DNA of 48,929 nucleotides from assembly GCF_004000215.1 (NCBI RefSeq), contig NZ_RBVY01000013.1:1-48929 (forward strand), written 5' to 3'. Made by a program: the position numbers and the translations under genes. Within the stretch, counting starts at the first letter, position 1. Every line of letters starts with the position of its first letter. Under the pieces are notes generated by a model. That model was not told the origin of the DNA. It saw only the letters and a program-made list of their open reading frames with translations, and ran no database searches. Below are positions 39,414 through 46,198 of the stretch, in pieces. Origin of the DNA: Nitratireductor alexandrii (lineage in GTDB: Bacteria; Pseudomonadota; Alphaproteobacteria; Rhizobiales; Rhizobiaceae).

Positions 39414-40004
39414 TCAGCTGGAGGCGAGACTGACCCACCTGTTTGGATCGTCTGGCGACTGCCGCTTGAGATAGTACAGTTCGGCGTCCTTCCACAGAAG
39501 TACCCGCGGCTCAACGTTGTCGAGGACGAAGTCGCCGTGATCGGTCACCACTGTAAGGACTGCGTGGCCGCCGCCGTCGGCATCCCGGCCAACGGTCATC
39601 AGCAGCGCCCCCAGCGGCACGCCCTTCTCGTTCAAAATTCGCCGTTTCTCCAGCGCAAAATCTTCGCAATCGCCGACCTGGTCCGGATAGTCCCAGCGTT
39701 CCTCGACGCCGAAAATCTCCCTGTCCGTCAGAGGCTCCACGGTGGTGTTCACCTCGTTATTGACCTCGATGATTGTTTTCCAGAGTTCCCGTGTCAGCTC
39801 GACCTTGGATCTCTCCGGCTGACGGGCGCAGCGCTCACGGTAGCGCTGGCAGTACTCGTAGTAACCGATCGGAATTGACGTGTTGCCGAAAGTTTCCATG
39901 TTCTTCGCCAGCGCCGACTGCGATGGATTGAGATGCAGTGCGTTGGCTCCAGCCGAAGCGCACGAGACGGCGAGCGCGACCGCGCCCAGAACAAGTCGAT
40001 GCAT
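39414..40004 (-). CDS. Transglutaminase-like cysteine peptidase (BTLCP), copy 2
   Basis: 196 residues from ATG 40004 (GGGAGAG upstream). Signal peptide ends near SAGANALH. PIGYYEYCQRYRERCAR is the N-terminal Cys pair. The triad is Cys in YPDQVGDCEDFALEKRRILN, His in DGGGHAVLTVVTDHGD and Asp in FVLDNVEPRVLLW. It is a paralogue of the protein at 24636 (same motifs, about half the residues similar by eye). Two copies around one metal island suggest that periplasmic proteolysis or transamidation belongs to the same stress programme. No LapD partner is visible. Confidence 0.93.
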   Translation of the reverse strand: MHRLVLGAVALAVSCASAGANALHLNPSQSALAKNMETFGNTSIPIGYYEYCQRYRERCARQPERSKVELTRELWKTIIEVNNEVNTTVEPLTDREIFGVEERWDYPDQVGDCEDFALEKRRILNEKGVPLGALLMTVGRDADGGGHAVLTVVTDHGDFVLDNVEPRVLLWKDAELYYLKRQSPDDPNRWVSLASS

Positions 40005-40216
40005 TGTGACACTCTCCCCAAATTTGCGGGAGAGACGTTAGCTGTTGGAGCTGAAAATCACGCGAAAACAAAGAGTTATAGTTTAATTGAATGAAAATCA
40101 AAGCCCGGCTGTTATCTAAGTCCGTCGTTAACCACGGGTAAGTGCCCTCGAATTCCGTCTATTCGGACTAGCAGCATTGGTCGCCCGTCAAACTGTCCCT
40201 TTAGGTGACCTTTGGT

Positions 40217-40741
40217 TCAAAGACGACCGCTACCTTGGACGCCATCCCCGTTGCCATGGTGATGATCTGTCACAGACGTGCCGGCAGCCAGAAGTGTGGC
40301 GGTTGCCGCAATACGTTTTCCGCTATCGAAAACCAGCGTCAACTCGACAGCATCTCCGGACGAGAGCGCTTCTTTCGGCTGGGTGAGCAATAGATGCACG
40401 CCGCCGGGTCGCATTAAAAGCTCCGCGTTACCGGGAATGGGTAATATACCTTCCACCCGGCGCTTTCTCGCGATACCGTCGTCTTGCTCCATCTTGTAGA
40501 TGGCGACGGACTCGAAAGCAGGGCTTTCAACAGACACGAGGTTTGCCTGCAAGCGTTTCCCGTTCCAGACAACCAAATAGCCCGCTGCGCTCGCCCGTCC
40601 GATAGTTGGCAAGACGATCTCTGCGTGCTCGACCGAGAGCTCGTCGGATGCAGCCTTATGCGATGGCGCTCCTTCGGTAGCGTGTGCCGACGCGATCGGT
40701 ATCAGGAGCCCAAAGACGAGTGTTGGCAAGAGACGTATCAT
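40217..40741 (-). CDS. PCuAC-like protein with altered copper site and His-rich tail
   Basis: 174 residues from ATG 40741 (GGGAGAGC upstream). Signal peptide ends at ASAHAT. The fold follows PCuAC (IVLPTIGRASAAGYLVVWNG; LLMRPGGVHLLLTQPKEALS). At the site, the first His is Tyr (IYKMEQ), the first Met is Lys (IARKRRV) and HxM is HLL, so one classical ligand is left. A terminal HHHGNGDG and an N-terminal SHKAASDELSVEH provide other histidines. It starts about 25 bases after a MerR-type promoter (40771-40801) divergent from merR. A different metal (for example Zn) may be bound by the tail. Confidence 0.8.
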   Translation of the reverse strand: MIRLLPTLVFGLLIPIASAHATEGAPSHKAASDELSVEHAEIVLPTIGRASAAGYLVVWNGKRLQANLVSVESPAFESVAIYKMEQDDGIARKRRVEGILPIPGNAELLMRPGGVHLLLTQPKEALSSGDAVELTLVFDSGKRIAATATLLAAGTSVTDHHHGNGDGVQGSGRL

Positions 40742-40770
40742 GACAGCTCTCCCTCTATGTAATTGGGGTA

Positions 40771-40801
40771 ATCATGTGACCTCAAGCTGCTGGAGGGTCA
40801 A
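40771..40801 (-). promoter_or_regulatory. MerR-type operator/promoter, site 5
   Basis: Minus strand: -35 TTGACC (40801-40796), 19-bp spacer, -10 CATGAT (40776-40771). Plus-strand dyad ACCTCAAG-CTG-CTGGAGGG (40779-40797). Drives the PCuAC-like gene at 40741. Confidence 0.83.
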
Positions 40802-40878
40802 GGTTCATCACGAACTCTGCGGCTTGATAAACGCGTAATCTGTTGCGGCAAATGTTCCCATTGCGGGGTGCCTGCTAT

Positions 40879-40897
40879 ACCTCTAGGTTCTATAGAA
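40879..40897 (+). promoter_or_regulatory. MerR-type dyad, site 6, in front of merR
   Basis: Dyad ACCTCTAG-GTT-CTATAGAA, 27 bases before the merR ATG. The flanking -35 and -10 elements are weak. Similar in bases to site 1. Probably autoregulation of the regulator. Confidence 0.6.
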
Positions 40898-40923
40898 ATC
40901 ATGGAATTGCTGTGAGATCTGTC

Positions 40924-41337
40924 ATGTTGACGATTGGAGACCTGTCCCGGCGCACCGGCGTCAAGATACCGACCATACGTTATTACGAGCAGATGGGGCT
41001 TCTGGCTCCACCCGAGCGCTCGGAAGGGAACCAGCGCCGATACACTCCAGAGGAACGCGACCGCCTTGCATTCATCAAGCATGCCCGCGATCTCGGGCTG
41101 AAGATCGAGGCAATACGCGAGCTGATTGAACTCAGCGGACACCCGAACCGGCAGTGCGTCGATGCGGACCGGATAGCAGCGGAGCAGTTGCAGGCGGTGC
41201 GCGACAAGATCAACAGGCTTCGCCGATTGGAACGCGAACTAGCGCGAATCGCTACCGGCTGCGAAGGCGAGCAGATCAAGGACTGCTACGTGTTCCGCGC
41301 GCTCGCCAGCCATGATCTATGCGACGACGAGCACTAG
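40924..41337 (+). CDS. MerR-family regulator, divalent-metal type (ZntR/CadR/PbrR-like)
   Basis: 137 residues, ATG 40924. MLTIGDLSRRTGVKIPTIRY then YEQMGLLAPPERSEGNQRRY is the MerR helix-turn-helix. Metal cysteines are Cys 78 in NRQCVDADRI (the position that is serine in Cu(I) sensors), and Cys 113 and Cys 121 (ATGCEGEQIKDC, C-x7-C), plus Cys 133 near the end. The set fits ZntR/CadR/PbrR divalent sensors rather than CueR. It is the likely regulator of the ACCTnnAG dyads in this window. The PCuAC-like gene is divergent, sharing the intergenic space with sites 5 and 6. Confidence 0.92.
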   Translation: MLTIGDLSRRTGVKIPTIRYYEQMGLLAPPERSEGNQRRYTPEERDRLAFIKHARDLGLKIEAIRELIELSGHPNRQCVDADRIAAEQLQAVRDKINRLRRLERELARIATGCEGEQIKDCYVFRALASHDLCDDEH

Positions 41338-41402
41338 CTTGGTTGTTGTCTCCTTCACGGGGGTTCGCCGGCTAGGCCGCAGCAAGGGTACAAGTGGCGG
41401 CC

Positions 41403-41915
41403 ATGTCCGAACGAAGCTTCCGAACTGGCGAACTTCTTGTGATGCTGTGTCTGGCAACGCCCGGTGCCTTCGCTGCACCGGGACCCTTCGGTGTCTATCT
41501 GTGGTATCCCGGACCTGGCGTTCCCACGGACGCAGATTGTCGCGACCTGGTGGCCGAGGTCAAACCTTCCATTGCCAAGGCGGAGGATTGGCTGTGGGGG
41601 AGAGTTCCGAACTTCGAGACGGACGAGCTCGAACTGTATCTCATCGTTACGCCAACTCGGATCGAGACGACCTATTCCGCCGAAGGTGATTACGATCGCG
41701 GGAGTGTGACCTGGACAGACAGCGAAGGAGGGGCATACCGGTTCACGCTCGTTCCGGATGAGCATCCCGAAACGAAAATAGCGGGAACGATCGTTTCGCC
41801 GCCGTCCACTCAGGTTACAACGCTGACCCTCAATGGCATTCCGGCGGATCGGGGTACAGTCGTCGAACGAATGACCTACTATTGCCGTTTTCCGGCGAGC
41901 GGACCGGCAATTTGA
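41403..41915 (+). CDS. Secreted protein of unknown function
   Basis: 170 residues from ATG 41403. Signal peptide ends at PGAFAAPG. The mature sequence (FGVYLWYPGPGVPTDADCRD; SEGGAYRFTLVPDEHPETKI; RMTYYCRFPASGP) is beta-rich with two cysteines that may form a disulfide. I recognise no family. It follows the merR gene by 65 bases on the same strand and may be co-transcribed. Confidence 0.6.
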   Translation: MSERSFRTGELLVMLCLATPGAFAAPGPFGVYLWYPGPGVPTDADCRDLVAEVKPSIAKAEDWLWGRVPNFETDELELYLIVTPTRIETTYSAEGDYDRGSVTWTDSEGGAYRFTLVPDEHPETKIAGTIVSPPSTQVTTLTLNGIPADRGTVVERMTYYCRFPASGPAI

Positions 41916-41992
41916 GCCGGCACGCTGGGTGGTCAGGCAACTTGAGTGACGGGGAGGCGGGTCCGACCCATGTCGGCTCACGACTTATATTG

Positions 41993-42457
41993 TCACGTTC
42001 CGCGGGCGCCACGAGCATCTTTTCCCGGCAGATACATGTCCAGCCCCCAAAGCAGCAATCCGAAGAGCAAGTGAGGCACGAAGGACGCGACGATCAGTTT
42101 CGGGCTGATGGACAGGCCGGCAAGGCCCCATCCGACGATAGGGAAGAACACCACCAGGATCACGATCCAAAGTAAGGCGGCGAGACCCAACGCGGCCCAG
42201 ACATCTCGTCGCGGAAGATACCGTACAAAGATCACCGACCAGAAGGTCACGTATACGGTGTGAAACAGCAGCCCGATCGGCAGGGGCAAGGTCCGTCCGA
42301 GCGCGGTCTCCGCAAAAGCTAGCGAGGGCGGCTTCGGGAACGGCGATACACCGGCGGCTGTCAGTGCGAGCATCACCGCGGCGGTGAGAGCGGAAACGAG
42401 GATGCCGATCCCGATAGCTCTCAGCCAGGACCGTCCGGCGTGTTCAGTTGCAGCCAT
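41993..42457 (-). CDS. Four-helix membrane protein of unknown function
   Basis: 154 residues from ATG 42457 with AAGGAGACTCG upstream. Four hydrophobic segments (GIGILVSALTAAVMLALTAA; LLFHTVYVTFWSVIFVRYLP; LGLAALLWIVILVVFFPIVG; LIVASFVPHLLFGLLLWGLD). The start overlaps the end of the small Cys protein gene by 14 bases, so they form an operon under site 7, divergent from the second merR. No known family; a transporter partner of the Cys-rich protein is a guess. Confidence 0.65.
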   Translation of the reverse strand: MAATEHAGRSWLRAIGIGILVSALTAAVMLALTAAGVSPFPKPPSLAFAETALGRTLPLPIGLLFHTVYVTFWSVIFVRYLPRRDVWAALGLAALLWIVILVVFFPIVGWGLAGLSISPKLIVASFVPHLLFGLLLWGLDMYLPGKDARGARGT

Positions 42458-42836
42458 GATCGAGTCTCCTTGTGTCACGCGTTGCCGTGCAACCGCAACC
42501 GGCGTTGCCGGTTTCGCTCGGCAGGAATGGTTCAAAGACCGCGTCCAGCGCGTCGGCGGCGCTCTCGGGCGCCGCGATGGCGAGTGTCACGCTGTCATCC
42601 CCCACTTGGAGCTCGAATCCGAGAAAGGCGCAGCATTGCTGCTCCCGCCGTACCATCTCGCGCACCTGATCAGCATGGTCGCGTCGGTAGGTCAGGATCA
42701 ATCGCAAGCCTTCGCGTTGCGCGTCCAGCAACGCCGCTCGGTTGAGGTCAGCAATCCATGCGAGACGCTCCCTGAACGCGCCGCTCTCCAGCGAGCAGGC
42801 TATTGGAGCCTCCGCCGAAATGTCGGTATTTTCCAT
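42444..42836 (-). CDS. Small cysteine-containing protein under a MerR-type promoter
   Basis: 130 residues from ATG 42836 (AAAGGGATCG upstream); an in-frame ATG at 42869 lies beside the -10 of the promoter and would be upstream of the transcript start, so it is rejected. LRLILTYRRDHADQVREMVR then REQQCCAFLGFELQVGDDSV is a conserved-looking alpha/beta core with a Cys-Cys pair, and the tail carries NAGCGCTATRD. Cys pairs in a metal-regulated gene suggest thiol metal binding. I recall relatives beside merR genes but cannot name a family. Co-transcribed with the membrane protein downstream. Confidence 0.65.
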   Translation of the reverse strand: MENTDISAEAPIACSLESGAFRERLAWIADLNRAALLDAQREGLRLILTYRRDHADQVREMVRREQQCCAFLGFELQVGDDSVTLAIAAPESAADALDAVFEPFLPSETGNAGCGCTATRDTRRLDHGCN

Positions 42837-42869
42837 GACGATCCCTTTCAATTCACATTCGCCATCCAT

Positions 42870-42900
42870 AACCTAGTCCTTCAAGTGACTTTAAGTTCAA
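42870..42900 (-). promoter_or_regulatory. MerR-type operator/promoter, site 7
   Basis: Minus strand: -35 TTGAAC (42900-42895), 19-bp spacer, -10 TAGGTT (42875-42870). Plus-strand dyad CCTTCAAG-TGA-CTTTAAGT (42878-42896). The half-site ACTTnAAG differs from sites 1-6, so the second MerR (42919) may be its own regulator. Confidence 0.75.
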
Positions 42901-42918
42901 CCCTTTGGGATCATCCCG

Positions 42919-43368
42919 ATGACATTCAGAATTGGCGACCTTGCCCGCTGCACCCGCACCAATCCGCCCACCATCCGCTATTACGAGGAGATCGGCCTGT
43001 TGCCGCCGGCCGACCGGCGTGATGGCGGCCAGCGGTGCTACGGGGAAGAGGATCGCCGTCGCCTGACCTTCATCCGTCAATGCCGCGAGTTCGGCTTCCC
43101 GATCGACCAGGTCCGCTCGCTAGTGGCGCTCACGCAGGACAGCGACCGCTCCTGCATGGAAGCGCGCGCCATCGCTGTCGACCATCTGGGCGCGGTGCGG
43201 GACAAGATCGCGGAATTGAGGAAGCTGCAGAGCAATCTCGCGGATTTCGTGCGCCGCTGCGACGCCGCCTGCGCCGGCGGCCCCGGACCTGATTGCACCA
43301 TCCTTCACGACATGGCCGAACCTGTCGCCGGTGCCTCGCGGTCGCCGGGGCGGGAGCAACGCCAGTGA
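42919..43368 (+). CDS. MerR-family regulator, second copy, divalent-metal type
   Basis: 149 residues from ATG 42919. [20 protein letters not shown] then [20 protein letters not shown] is the DNA-binding part. Metal cysteines are Cys 79 ([12 protein letters not shown]), Cys 114, Cys 118 and Cys 126 ([19 protein letters not shown]), the divalent class as well, with an extra cysteine. It faces away from the Cys-protein operon and is followed by a UPF0060 gene whose GTG overlaps its stop. Its dyad differs from that of the regulator at 40924, so the two probably have separate targets. Confidence 0.9.
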   Translation: MTFRIGDLARCTRTNPPTIRYYEEIGLLPPADRRDGGQRCYGEEDRRRLTFIRQCREFGFPIDQVRSLVALTQDSDRSCMEARAIAVDHLGAVRDKIAELRKLQSNLADFVRRCDAACAGGPGPDCTILHDMAEPVAGASRSPGREQRQ

Positions 43369-43697
43369 GCAAGACCGCCGTCGTCTATGCAGCCGCCGCC
43401 TTCTTCGAGATCGCCGGGTGTTTCAGCCTCTGGCTGTGGCTGCGCGAGGGAAAGACCGCATTGTGGATAGCGCCCGGTGCGATATCGCTCCTGTTGTTCG
43501 GCTGGCTGTTGACGCTGGTCGACACAAGCGCTGCCGGTCGAGCTTACGCCGCCTATGGCGGTGTCTATATCTGCGCGTCGCTTCTCTGGCTATGGACGAT
43601 CGAAGGAGTGCGACCTGACCGATGGGATACGTTAGGCGCCGCCATCTGTCTGGTCGGCGCAACAGTAATCCTGTTCGGACCGCGAACGGCTTCCTGA
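43365..43697 (+). CDS. UPF0060/YnfA-family membrane protein
   Basis: 110 residues from GTG 43365, overlapping the merR stop (GTGA). Four helices; [40 protein letters not shown] and [20 protein letters not shown] are the family's conserved blocks ([14 protein letters not shown], RWDxxGA). Related to small multidrug-resistance exporters; some members have been tested as drug transporters. Found often with merR genes, thus metal or cation export is possible. It is the last clear gene before the conjugative-element side. Confidence 0.93.
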   Translation: MSKTAVVYAAAAFFEIAGCFSLWLWLREGKTALWIAPGAISLLLFGWLLTLVDTSAAGRAYAAYGGVYICASLLWLWTIEGVRPDRWDTLGAAICLVGATVILFGPRTAS

Positions 43698-43709
43698 ACT
43701 CGACGGCTC

Positions 43710-43740
43710 TTGCATCTCAAGCTGCTTGAAGGTTCAGAAT
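43710..43740 (+). promoter_or_regulatory. Orphan MerR-type operator, site 8, at the element boundary
   Basis: Plus strand: -35 TTGCAT (43710-43715), 19-bp spacer, -10 CAGAAT (43735-43740). Dyad ATCTCAAG-CTG-CTTGAAGG (43714-43732). It points right, into 43741-44013, where no metal gene follows; the next gene is a conjugative-element protein at 44014. 43741-44013 holds no supported gene. Confidence 0.6.
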
Positions 43741-44013
43741 CGCACTTTGCCCGGAATTCCAGGACCATTCGGAGATGCAGCGCAGAGGAAGAGAGACGCA
43801 GCGGTTGACGTGCGGGTCTAGGTGCCGCTTGCGCGCTGCGCCCGGCAAGGGAGGCTTCGCCGCGGCAGGCCAGATCGGTCCGTCCCTGCAAATCTGCCGG
43901 GTTGCCCGCCGCGCCCTTGCCCGTCTTGCTCTTCGCGGCATGCCGATCCTCGTTCCGGCAGAGACTGGGAGCGGGAATCGGATAAGAGGAGCGCGCGAAG
44001 GCGCAGGCGAGAC

Positions 44014-44982
44014 ATGGAAAAAGCAGACCTGGAAGAGCTGAGAAGAAAGGTGCCCTGCAGCGCCGTGCTGGAGGACGCGGGGTTCGCGCTCGATCTCAAG
44101 GAGAGCAGCCGCAAGGCGATGAAGTATCGCCGCGCCAGCGAGATCATCATCGTGATCCATGACGGCAAGGGCTGGTTCGATCCCTTGTCCGATGCGAAGG
44201 GCGACGTCTTCTCCCTGGTGGAACATCTCGACGGCGTTCCTTTTGCCGCCGCGCTCCATGTCGTTGCCGAACTGGTCGGCTTTGTCCCGACCGAACCGGT
44301 CTGGACACGCGAGGCCAGGGACCGCGCGCCCGACTTGACGATCATGGAACGCTGGCGGGTCCGGCGCCAACCATGGCCCGGCTCGGCGACATGGCGTTAT
44401 CTCCGCGACACGCGCCATATCCCTGAGCGTGTTATCCGGAAGGCCATTGCCGGGAACCTCCTGCGCGAAGGCCCGAAGGGTAGCATGTGGGCCGGCCACA
44501 CCGATTCCGCCGGTGAGGTGACCGGCTGGGAGGAGCGCGGTCCCGATTGGCGCGGCTTCGCGACCGGCGGCACCAAGACGCTGTTCCGTCTTGGCCGGCC
44601 CGATGCGCTCCGATTTTGTGTAACCGAGGCGGCGATCGACGCCATGAGCCTCGCCGCGATCGAGGATGTGCAAGCGAATACCCTCTATCTCAGCACCGGC
44701 GGCGGCTGGGCCCCGGCCACGGCACAAGCCCTTCACGCACAGGCCTGCCGGCCGGGCGCCCATCTTGTGGCGGCCACCGACAACAACGCGCAGGGCGAGA
44801 TCTATGCAAGCCGCCTGGAGGCCCTTGCGGACGAAGCAAAATGCCGGTTCGAGCGGATCTGTCCGCTGGAAGACGATTGGAACACGGAATTGGTGAGGAA
44901 GCAGGAATCGATTGGGAAGGATAGGAAGGACGGCTGCCGCATGCCCGCCGGCCGCCTCAAGGGTGACGCTTCGCCCGGCTGA
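44014..44982 (+). CDS. DUF3991 and TOPRIM domain protein of a conjugative element
   Basis: 322 residues from ATG 44014. MEKADLEELRRKVPCSAVLE and IVIHDGKGWFDPLSDAKGDV then FSLVEHL resemble the zinc-less CHC2/DUF3991 primase-like start. The TOPRIM part has LRFCVTEAAIDAMSLAAIED (acidic E), then AHLVAATDNNAQGEIYASRL with D-x-N in place of DxD. Such proteins are carried by Rhizobiales integrative elements and plasmids and act near transfer DNA replication. It opens the backbone (44.0-48.9 kb) with DUF1419, DUF3085 and methylase-helicase in the same order as in many ICEs. Confidence 0.88.
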   Translation: MEKADLEELRRKVPCSAVLEDAGFALDLKESSRKAMKYRRASEIIIVIHDGKGWFDPLSDAKGDVFSLVEHLDGVPFAAALHVVAELVGFVPTEPVWTREARDRAPDLTIMERWRVRRQPWPGSATWRYLRDTRHIPERVIRKAIAGNLLREGPKGSMWAGHTDSAGEVTGWEERGPDWRGFATGGTKTLFRLGRPDALRFCVTEAAIDAMSLAAIEDVQANTLYLSTGGGWAPATAQALHAQACRPGAHLVAATDNNAQGEIYASRLEALADEAKCRFERICPLEDDWNTELVRKQESIGKDRKDGCRMPAGRLKGDASPG

Positions 44983-45106
44983 CGCCGGCCCTTGACCCGG
45001 CCGGACGGAGAGGCGGCCGCTTGAGAGGGGTCCGGAAGGGCTGAAGACGATGGCGACGTCGAGAGGATGAGCCGCGCTCCAGCCCCGGAGGCCAAGGAGC
45101 CCAACA

Positions 45107-45706
45107 ATGACCCTCTCTCCCATCCGCAAGATCTACTTCGGGGTAGCCGATCGCCGGCAGATGTTCCGTCTGTTCGATCGCCACGCCCAGCGCCCGAACC
45201 GCTGGCAGAACGACGATGGCGCCCTCTTCGCGGGCGAATGGTTCGAGATCGCCCGGCCCGAGCACGATTACATGCTCGATATCCTGCCGCCGCTCTGGAT
45301 GCGCGGTGAGATGTTCGCCCTGGGCGAATTCCTGACCGGCAGCATCACCAGCGTGTTCTACGCGCTGCGCATCAATGGGGCGGACCGCTGCTTCCATGCA
45401 TATTGCGATCTCGCCCGGCCGGGTTCGCCGGTCGAGATGCGCGACGCCATCGTCGAGCGGGAGCGCCGCCCGGTCAAGGCGATGACCCGCGAGGAGCGGA
45501 TCGAGCATATCTGGAGCGCCACCGAGGACCGGTATCGCGGCTATGCCGGGGCGGGTTATCCGCCCGAGCATCGGGGCAAGCGCACCGTCATCGTCTATGG
45601 CAGGCATGGAAGCAGCTTAGCGCTGCTGGATCATCTGACCGACGCGCAAATCTCGGAGAAGCTCCCGGTTCATCTGCGCCACCTGCCGTTCGCCGAGGCC
45701 GCGTGA
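45107..45706 (+). CDS. DUF1419 protein
   Basis: 199 residues from ATG 45107. IRKIYFGVADRRQMFRLFDR, HDYMLDILPPLWMRGEMFAL, ITSVFYALRINGADRCFHAY and EDRYRGYAGAGYPPEHRGKR are conserved DUF1419 blocks known from Rhizobiales plasmids and ICEs. Soluble, no signal, no catalytic motif known. It is 8 bases from the DUF3085 gene and belongs to the element backbone. Confidence 0.85.
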   Translation: MTLSPIRKIYFGVADRRQMFRLFDRHAQRPNRWQNDDGALFAGEWFEIARPEHDYMLDILPPLWMRGEMFALGEFLTGSITSVFYALRINGADRCFHAYCDLARPGSPVEMRDAIVERERRPVKAMTREERIEHIWSATEDRYRGYAGAGYPPEHRGKRTVIVYGRHGSSLALLDHLTDAQISEKLPVHLRHLPFAEAA

Positions 45707-45713
45707 GGCCGCC

Positions 45714-46112
45714 ATGTTCACCTTCCCGATCATGGCCGTGCGCAAGGTCATCGCGCGCGGGGAAGCCGACGCGGCCGCCAATGGCGGCTTCCGCGACCCC
45801 TATTACGGCTTGAAACCCGGCCAGGGCGAAAAGCCCGGCCTGTGGCTCGTTGGCGACGAGGGCGTCTACATCATCTCCAACGGCAAGCTCGCCGATGGGC
45901 AGAGGCCGCTCGTCGTCTATTCCGCCGAATGCCATCCGAAGGGCAATCCGGACTGGTGGGACTACAAGCGCCGGCATTTCGGTGGCGATGACGGCGTCGA
46001 ATTCATCGATGCCGGCCTGCTGATCCCGAGTTTCAACCGGAACTTCGGGGCCACGCATCTGAGGGTGCAGCTCACCGAGCACGACATCTCGTTCGCGCTG
46101 ATCACCCGCTGA
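45714..46112 (+). CDS. DUF3085 protein
   Basis: 132 residues from ATG 45714. FRDPYYGLKPGQGEKPGLWL, VGDEGVYIISNGKLADGQRP and VVYSAECHPKGNPDWWDYKR, then FGGDDGVEFID, match DUF3085 throughout its usual length (about 115-135). Function unknown; always in plasmid or ICE backbones next to DUF1419 and the large methylase-helicase. Confidence 0.85.
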   Translation: MFTFPIMAVRKVIARGEADAAANGGFRDPYYGLKPGQGEKPGLWLVGDEGVYIISNGKLADGQRPLVVYSAECHPKGNPDWWDYKRRHFGGDDGVEFIDAGLLIPSFNRNFGATHLRVQLTEHDISFALITR

Positions 46113-46198
46113 CCCCATCCCGAATCTGTCACGCGCGTCGCGCCACCGGCCAAACCGGCGGCGGGCGGGCGTGCATCTCAACACATGGAGAACAACCG

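Noticed and set aside
42837-42869. Upstream ATG (42869) for the Cys-pair protein
   Set aside because: It lies next to the -10 of the MerR-type promoter and before the expected transcript start; ATG 42836 with AAAGGG fits better.
43717-45129. 470-codon open frame on the minus strand
   Set aside because: Spans the DUF3991/TOPRIM gene and non-coding DNA, has no domain, and arises from GC-rich third positions.
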